The translations under genes and the position numbers were made by a program. From Agarophyton chilense (taxonomy: Eukaryota; Rhodophyta; Florideophyceae; Gracilariales; Gracilariaceae), in NCBI GenBank assembly GCA_030374765.1, contig JARGXX010000019.1:32746-96745 (forward strand): a stretch of 64,000 nucleotides of DNA, in the 5' to 3' direction. Below the pieces are notes generated by a model. That model saw only the letters and a list, made by a program, of their open reading frames with translations. It did no database searches and was not told the origin of the DNA. Each line of letters begins with the position of its first letter. The first letter of the stretch is position 1. Below, one piece after another: positions 59,563 through 64,000 of the stretch.

Positions 59563-61502
59563 TCAGGGTGGTACCCGTCCTGAGCCAGGGGGTACCGAAG
59601 TGATCACGCGTTGGGCGGCTTCGCTCCGGTCGGACCGTGTAGCGCGCAAGGCAGTCCTCGGCTGAGTAGAATGTCGACCCGACTTCGGCGGTTCATTTTC
59701 CCCAAGTGCCGGGCTTTTTTCGGCGCTTCCCACTCCGGTTGGAGGGCCCACACCAGCGGGTAACCTGGGTGGTCGTTCCGCTAATCGGCGTGGGGAAGCT
59801 CGCTTCGGCGGTGAGATTCGCTGGGGTGGTGGCGCATTGTCGCACCTCTCTGTCCCACGGCGAGGTTCCGTGTAGTCACGTGAGCGTTCCAAGGGCTGGC
59901 TGTCCGGCGTCGGTGCCGTGGATGTATCCGCGTCCCTGTGCGGGGTACTTGGCGGTGCGTCGTCCACTCGTACTGTATCAGGCTGCAGTGCGTCGAGCGC
60001 ATTTGCATTCCGTATTGCACGTGTGGTTACACCTCGGCGAGTGTTGGTGGCGTTATCCGCAGCTGCATTCTGAGGCTTGGATAGCGACTGCGTCGAGTCG
60101 TGCAGGACGTCGGTATCAGGCACCCCTGATGGGCGAAGAGTGACATGCGACGGTGCGGCGTTTCCAGCGACGGTATCGACCGGATTAAGACGGCTGTCGG
60201 GCGCCTCCGCCTCCTTAGACGATGCACCGGAGTTGGTGTCCGTCGGGTGGACTGGTGAGGAGCGAAGAATGTGCGACACGATTCCTTGCGGGTTGGGCGC
60301 TGCGGGTAGCGGAAGGTCAGAAAAGCCCGAGATGGATGTGGTAACGCGTAGGGATGCGGGTGAACCTGAGGTAAGGGGGTCGATGAATCCGTTTCAACTG
60401 GAGCAGTCAGACCAGTAGATTGGGATGTTAACGGCGGAGGAGCCGATACCACGCGATCGCGGGAGATGCGTTCGTGATTACCAGCGAGGTCAACCACGAC
60501 AGTGTCGGGAGCCACCGAAATAACCCGAAAGGGGCCGTCGGCAACGGGTGACAGCCTGTGGCGTTTCTCCTTCTCTGGGTTCCAATACTCCTTACAGATG
60601 ATTACATAACCGTAGGGGGCGAGACGTGGCGGCGAGCGACGGGCTTTGGTATCAAATTCACGCTTGTAAGCGGCCTGGGCTCGGCCCATTGAACGCCGTG
60701 CGGCGGGAACGAGCTTCGTGAGCCAAGTTTTCCACGCTTCGCGGTAAGCAGTCGGTGACAGAAAGGTATCCAGCGTGGGCTGTGGTTCCAGCGCCACGGG
60801 CGGTGGGGTACGGGACAGTACCAGCTCGAAGGGCGTTAATTCAGTTGTCCTGTGCACCCGAGTATTGTACGCAAAGGTCAGCGCATGAGTGAACAAGTCC
60901 CAATCTTTGGGGTGGTCTGCAACGTATGAACGGAGTGTCGCAAGTAATGTCCGGTTGAACGGTTCGGCCTGCCCATTAGTTTGGGGGTGGTAAGTGGTCA
61001 TGAACAGGTTCTTAATGTCCAAGGTGCGACACACATCTTCGAAGAAACGAGAGGCGAACTGTCTCCCGTTATCGGAGAGGAGGTTGACCGGTGGACCGTA
61101 GACGAAGACCCAGTGTAGGACGAAGGCTTGAGCCACGCTCATAGCGGAGATCTTCCGTAACGGTACGATCTGGACCAGCTTTGAGAAGCGATCCGTAATT
61201 ACGAGTGAGAACTTACAATTCCGCTTAGTGGTAAGGAAGGGACCGAGTATATCGATGGCCACAAACTCCAATGGAGCGCGAGCTGGAAACAGCTTCAACT
61301 TCGTCGCATGACGGCGGAGTTTGACACGGTTCCGAGCGCAATCGGTACAAAACCGCACCGTTGCGTAGCAGTCCTCTGCAATGGCAGGCCAGTAGAAGTT
61401 ACGGCGTAGGGTGAGGTAAAATTTCCGTCCCCCGACGTGGCCACTCACTTTAGAGTAGTGCGACAACGGCAATACTCTCGACTGGAGGTTATGTGGTACC
61501 AC
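59563..61502 (-). pseudogene. pol: Integrase of copy 2
   Basis: Same core motifs as copy 1 (AIDILGPF, LLSDNGRQFAS, TNGQAEPFNR). A single-base deletion in the Pro/Ser-rich tail near 60,330 (TCTCGGGC against TCTCGGGGC) shifts the frame; the original frame resumes at 60279. The upstream frame break near 61,505 is shared with copy 1. Confidence 0.88.
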
Positions 61503-61573
61503 AGTTTTTGTGGGTGCAATCCGACGGTCCGTACAAGGTATCCGGCGTCATTTACCTGAAAGAGGAGAGTACC

Positions 61574-62480
61574 TCATCCATTGAGTTGAGCGCGGACCTC
61601 CGCGCAGAACGGGTCAGCGAATTTCTCCCGTATCATCTCCTCGGGAGTAACAGGCACGAAGTTCCCGGTAAGGGTTTCTTGGAATCTTCCGAGAGAAGAA
61701 AGTCGTCCGATTCGGAACCCGGGATCTGTAGAGTCCGTGTCTCGTTCCTCGTCCTCGATGGTAGCGTCGTCGCCATTCACTGCAAAGCAGGGTATTTCAT
61801 GGTCTTTGACGGGTAGTGCTTCGCCAGTAGTGACCAGGCTGGAGAGAGCATCGGCTTGGGTGTTGCACGATCCTTTTCGGTACTGGCACGTCAAAGTCAA
61901 ATTCCGCTAGACGGAGACGCCAACGCAGCAAACGGCCTGAAGGCTCCGAGATGGATAGTAGCCATTGAAGTGATGCGTGGTCCGTTAAAACGGTGAAATG
62001 ATTACCCATGAGATAGGGGCGCAACGTTTGTAATTCCCACACTACTGCAAGGCATTCATTCTCTGAGACGGTGTAATTCTTCTCGTGGACGTCTAGCGAT
62101 CGGGACCAGTACCCTACGGGGCGTCTTTCCCCATTGGATGCAGTTTGAAACAGTGCACAACCTACTTGGTAGTCGCTGGCGTCCGTATCTACGGTGAAGG
62201 GCCTTCCAGGCTTGGGAAACGAGAGGATCGGGGCGGAGATGACAGAATCCTTAAGAGAGTTGAAAGATTCCGTTTGAACGCGGTTAAGGGGTCCAGTTTT
62301 GGTGGTTGGCCTTTCCGCAAAAGCGCGTTTAATGGTGCAGCCTTGTCCGTAAAGTTGGGGATGAATCGTCCGTAGACGTTTGCGAGTCCCAGAAAGGAAC
62401 GAAGCTCGGTTTGCGTCCGCGGTTTCTTTAGCCTCTTTGAGTGACTTAACACCAGTCTCCTCGATTGTAACACGTCTTTA
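61574..62480 (-). pseudogene. pol: RNase H and connection of copy 2
   Basis: Contains the shared TGA (TCA at 61574-61576) and TAA (TTA at 62478-62480) and the shared -1 frame change near 62,285, plus a private one-base insertion near 61,885 in the RNase H tail. RNase H motifs are otherwise as in copy 1. Confidence 0.82.
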
Positions 62481-64000
62481 ACGGATAACATGGCCGAGAT
62501 ACTTCATGGTGTCCGTGAAGAAGTCACATTTCTTCAACTTAAGAGTGACACCCGCATCTCGAAAACGTGGTCATGATATCCCTCACATGAGTGAGGTGTT
62601 TGTCCAAAATATCTGGGAAGACGATTATGTCATCCAGGTAGACCAGGCTGGTATGCAATTTGAAGCGGGCTAATAGGATGTAAATGGCTCGCTGGAAAGT
62701 GGCGGGGGCGTTTGGTAAGACCAAAAAGAATCCGTTTGAAACGGTAGAGACCGGAGTTACACGCGAAAGCGGTTTTATCCTGGTCTCGCTTCCTTACCGG
62801 AACTTGCCAGTATCCCCAAATAGCGTCCAGGGTTGTAAAAACGGTGGCGGTGTGTCCAGCGAGTCAATGTACTCGTCCATTCTTGGGATTGGATACACGT
62901 CCTTGACGGTGACGGCATTCAACCGACGGTAATCGACGCAAAACCTCCAGGAACTATACTGCTTTGGAGCCAGTACTACTAGAGAAGCCCACAGCGACTG
63001 AGCCGGTTCAATGATTCCTGCTCGAAGCATTTTTATCCACTTGTGCCATTTCCTCCGCGCGTGCGGCGGGTCCGGCACGGTATGGGTGCTGAGAGATGGG
63101 TCGGGTGCCCAGTAGCAAATCAATTCGGTGTTCCGTAGTGGCAATCTCACCAAGGGAGCCGTCCCACATAGTGGTGAAGTCCTTTAAAAGTTCTCGAAAT
63201 CGATGGCGGTATAACTCCGGGACGTGGCTGAGATCCAGGTCCTCGAGCTCTTGGACTGGATAGGGGCGGTCAACCACTCGTTGAAACGGGCTGCGTCCCG
63301 ATATTACAGGTTGAACCCCGGTACCGGCGATGAAACGGGTTCCGGGCTTTCCCCCTCCTTAGAGTGAACGAGTCCGAGAAGGTCAGCTGCGGTCAGCTCG
63401 TTTGTCGGCACCATAGCGATAGCGGGTGTGCGGCATGACGGACCCTATCACTTGGTTCTTCACCAGATACTGGGGTACAGTCCCCAGATTGGCGATCAGC
63501 ACGTGAAACGGTTGGTTTGGCTCCACATGGACGAGTTCCATTTGCAATTGCGAGGCTGTGCATGTTTATACAGTGACGGAAATGGTTTGCAAGACCGGGA
63601 AGTCCGTGTTGACGGGACGTTACTATCACCATCATTTGGGACTCAGGCGGGACGCACAACGACGCTGCGACGCAGAGCTTATTAGATTCACGGTTATCCG
63701 GTCCAGGTTCTTGTGCTGCCGGTAGCGGGGCATGCTTCTTCGTGGCACGCCTAAGCGGACGACGAACGATCGGGAGTGGACGATCCATCCTCCATCTCGA
63801 CACGCCGTTGAGGGACAAGATCGCTTCGACGAAGCGGTCGCAAAAGTCGCAACCCAAGAGACTGGGCGGCTAATTTCCGACATACGACGAAGTCGAGTTT
63901 CACCACGCGAGCGCCAACGCGGACTACCAGTTTTTTGCACCCCACCGTATCCAACGTTTGTTGTTCGCGTCAGCGACCTCCGGGACGTGGTAGCGGCGGA
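62481..64000 (-). pseudogene. pol: Reverse transcriptase and protease part of copy 2
   Basis: YLDDIIVF and FCVDYRRLNAVTVKDVYPIP are readable, but the region is cut into at least five frames by private indels (around 62,540, 62,800, 63,030, 63,290 and 63,760). The protease catalytic motif and gag lie beyond the window. More decayed here than copy 1. Confidence 0.85.

Larger units (their letters stand above)
56314..64000 (-). mobile_element. Ty3/gypsy chromovirus, copy 2 (partial, minus strand)
   Basis: Second copy of the same family in reverse orientation: 3' LTR, polypurine tract, antisense module (plus strand here), chromodomain, integrase, RNase H, RT and part of protease; the rest lies beyond the window. 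Nearly identical to copy 1 through the antisense module and integrase, but with extra indels in RT, RNase H and protease. Flanking DNA next to its LTR differs from that next to copy 1, so it is a separate insertion. Confidence 0.95.

Noticed and set aside
41644-64000. Copies 1 and 2 as one inverted segmental duplication
   Set aside because: Sequence outside the LTRs differs at once on the sides that can be compared (TTGCTCTCCG after copy 1; TCTCTCCCTT next to copy 2 in the same orientation), so they are separate insertions.

Overview
This is nuclear DNA of a eukaryote. From about 1 to 40 kb it is a compact, intron-poor block of single-copy genes. From about 40 to 64 kb it is almost entirely transposable elements: a broken Tc1-like transposon and two large Ty3/gypsy chromoviruses in opposite orientation. 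Short introns with GT..AG ends, a TCTAAC branch-like motif in some, two bacterial-type organellar aminoacyl-tRNA synthetases and gene islands beside LTR-retrotransposon blocks fit a red alga of the florideophyte type (Chondrus-like). That is an inference of moderate strength; no single gene proves it, and the SAS-6 gene argues against it or makes it more interesting.

Gene block, left to right: DNA polymerase delta third subunit (POLD3-like); organellar TyrRS; a membrane protein resembling only the N-terminal half of ZnT5; a bZIP factor; a small coiled-coil protein; a 3 kb stretch without a convincing gene; an unknown 345-residue protein; a PHO80-type cyclin; PPWD1 (WD40 plus cyclophilin, three exons); an unknown Arg-rich-leader protein; a SAS-6 centriole-cartwheel homologue; a four-pass membrane protein; a Bax-inhibitor-1/TMBIM protein (two exons); a second bZIP protein (two exons); MCM3; MCMBP; organellar LeuRS; GINS subunit PSF3; and a Myb/SANT-like (DUF6818-like) protein.

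Four genes belong to the replisome or its assembly: POLD3, MCM3, MCMBP and PSF3. MCM3 and its binding partner MCMBP are divergent neighbours. E2F-type sequences (TTTSSCGC or close) lie upstream of POLD3, between MCM3 and MCMBP, upstream of PSF3, and upstream of SAS-6, suggesting shared cell-cycle control.

Repeat block: a degenerate Tc1-like copy (about 40.08-41.28 kb), a complete 11.1 kb chromovirus (41,644-52,768; LTRs of 887 and 885 bp), a 3.5 kb spacer with a possible hAT remnant, and a second chromovirus copy on the minus strand running off the window end (56,314-64,000+). The chromovirus has gag, PR, RT, RNase H, integrase and chromodomain, plus an extra convergent antisense gene module between chromodomain and polypurine tract that is kept in both copies. 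Several stop codons and frameshifts in pol are shared by both copies although their flanks differ, so the damage predates their spread.

I recognised no tRNA, rRNA or CRISPR. All calls come from reading the sequence and remembered family features; no database search was run.
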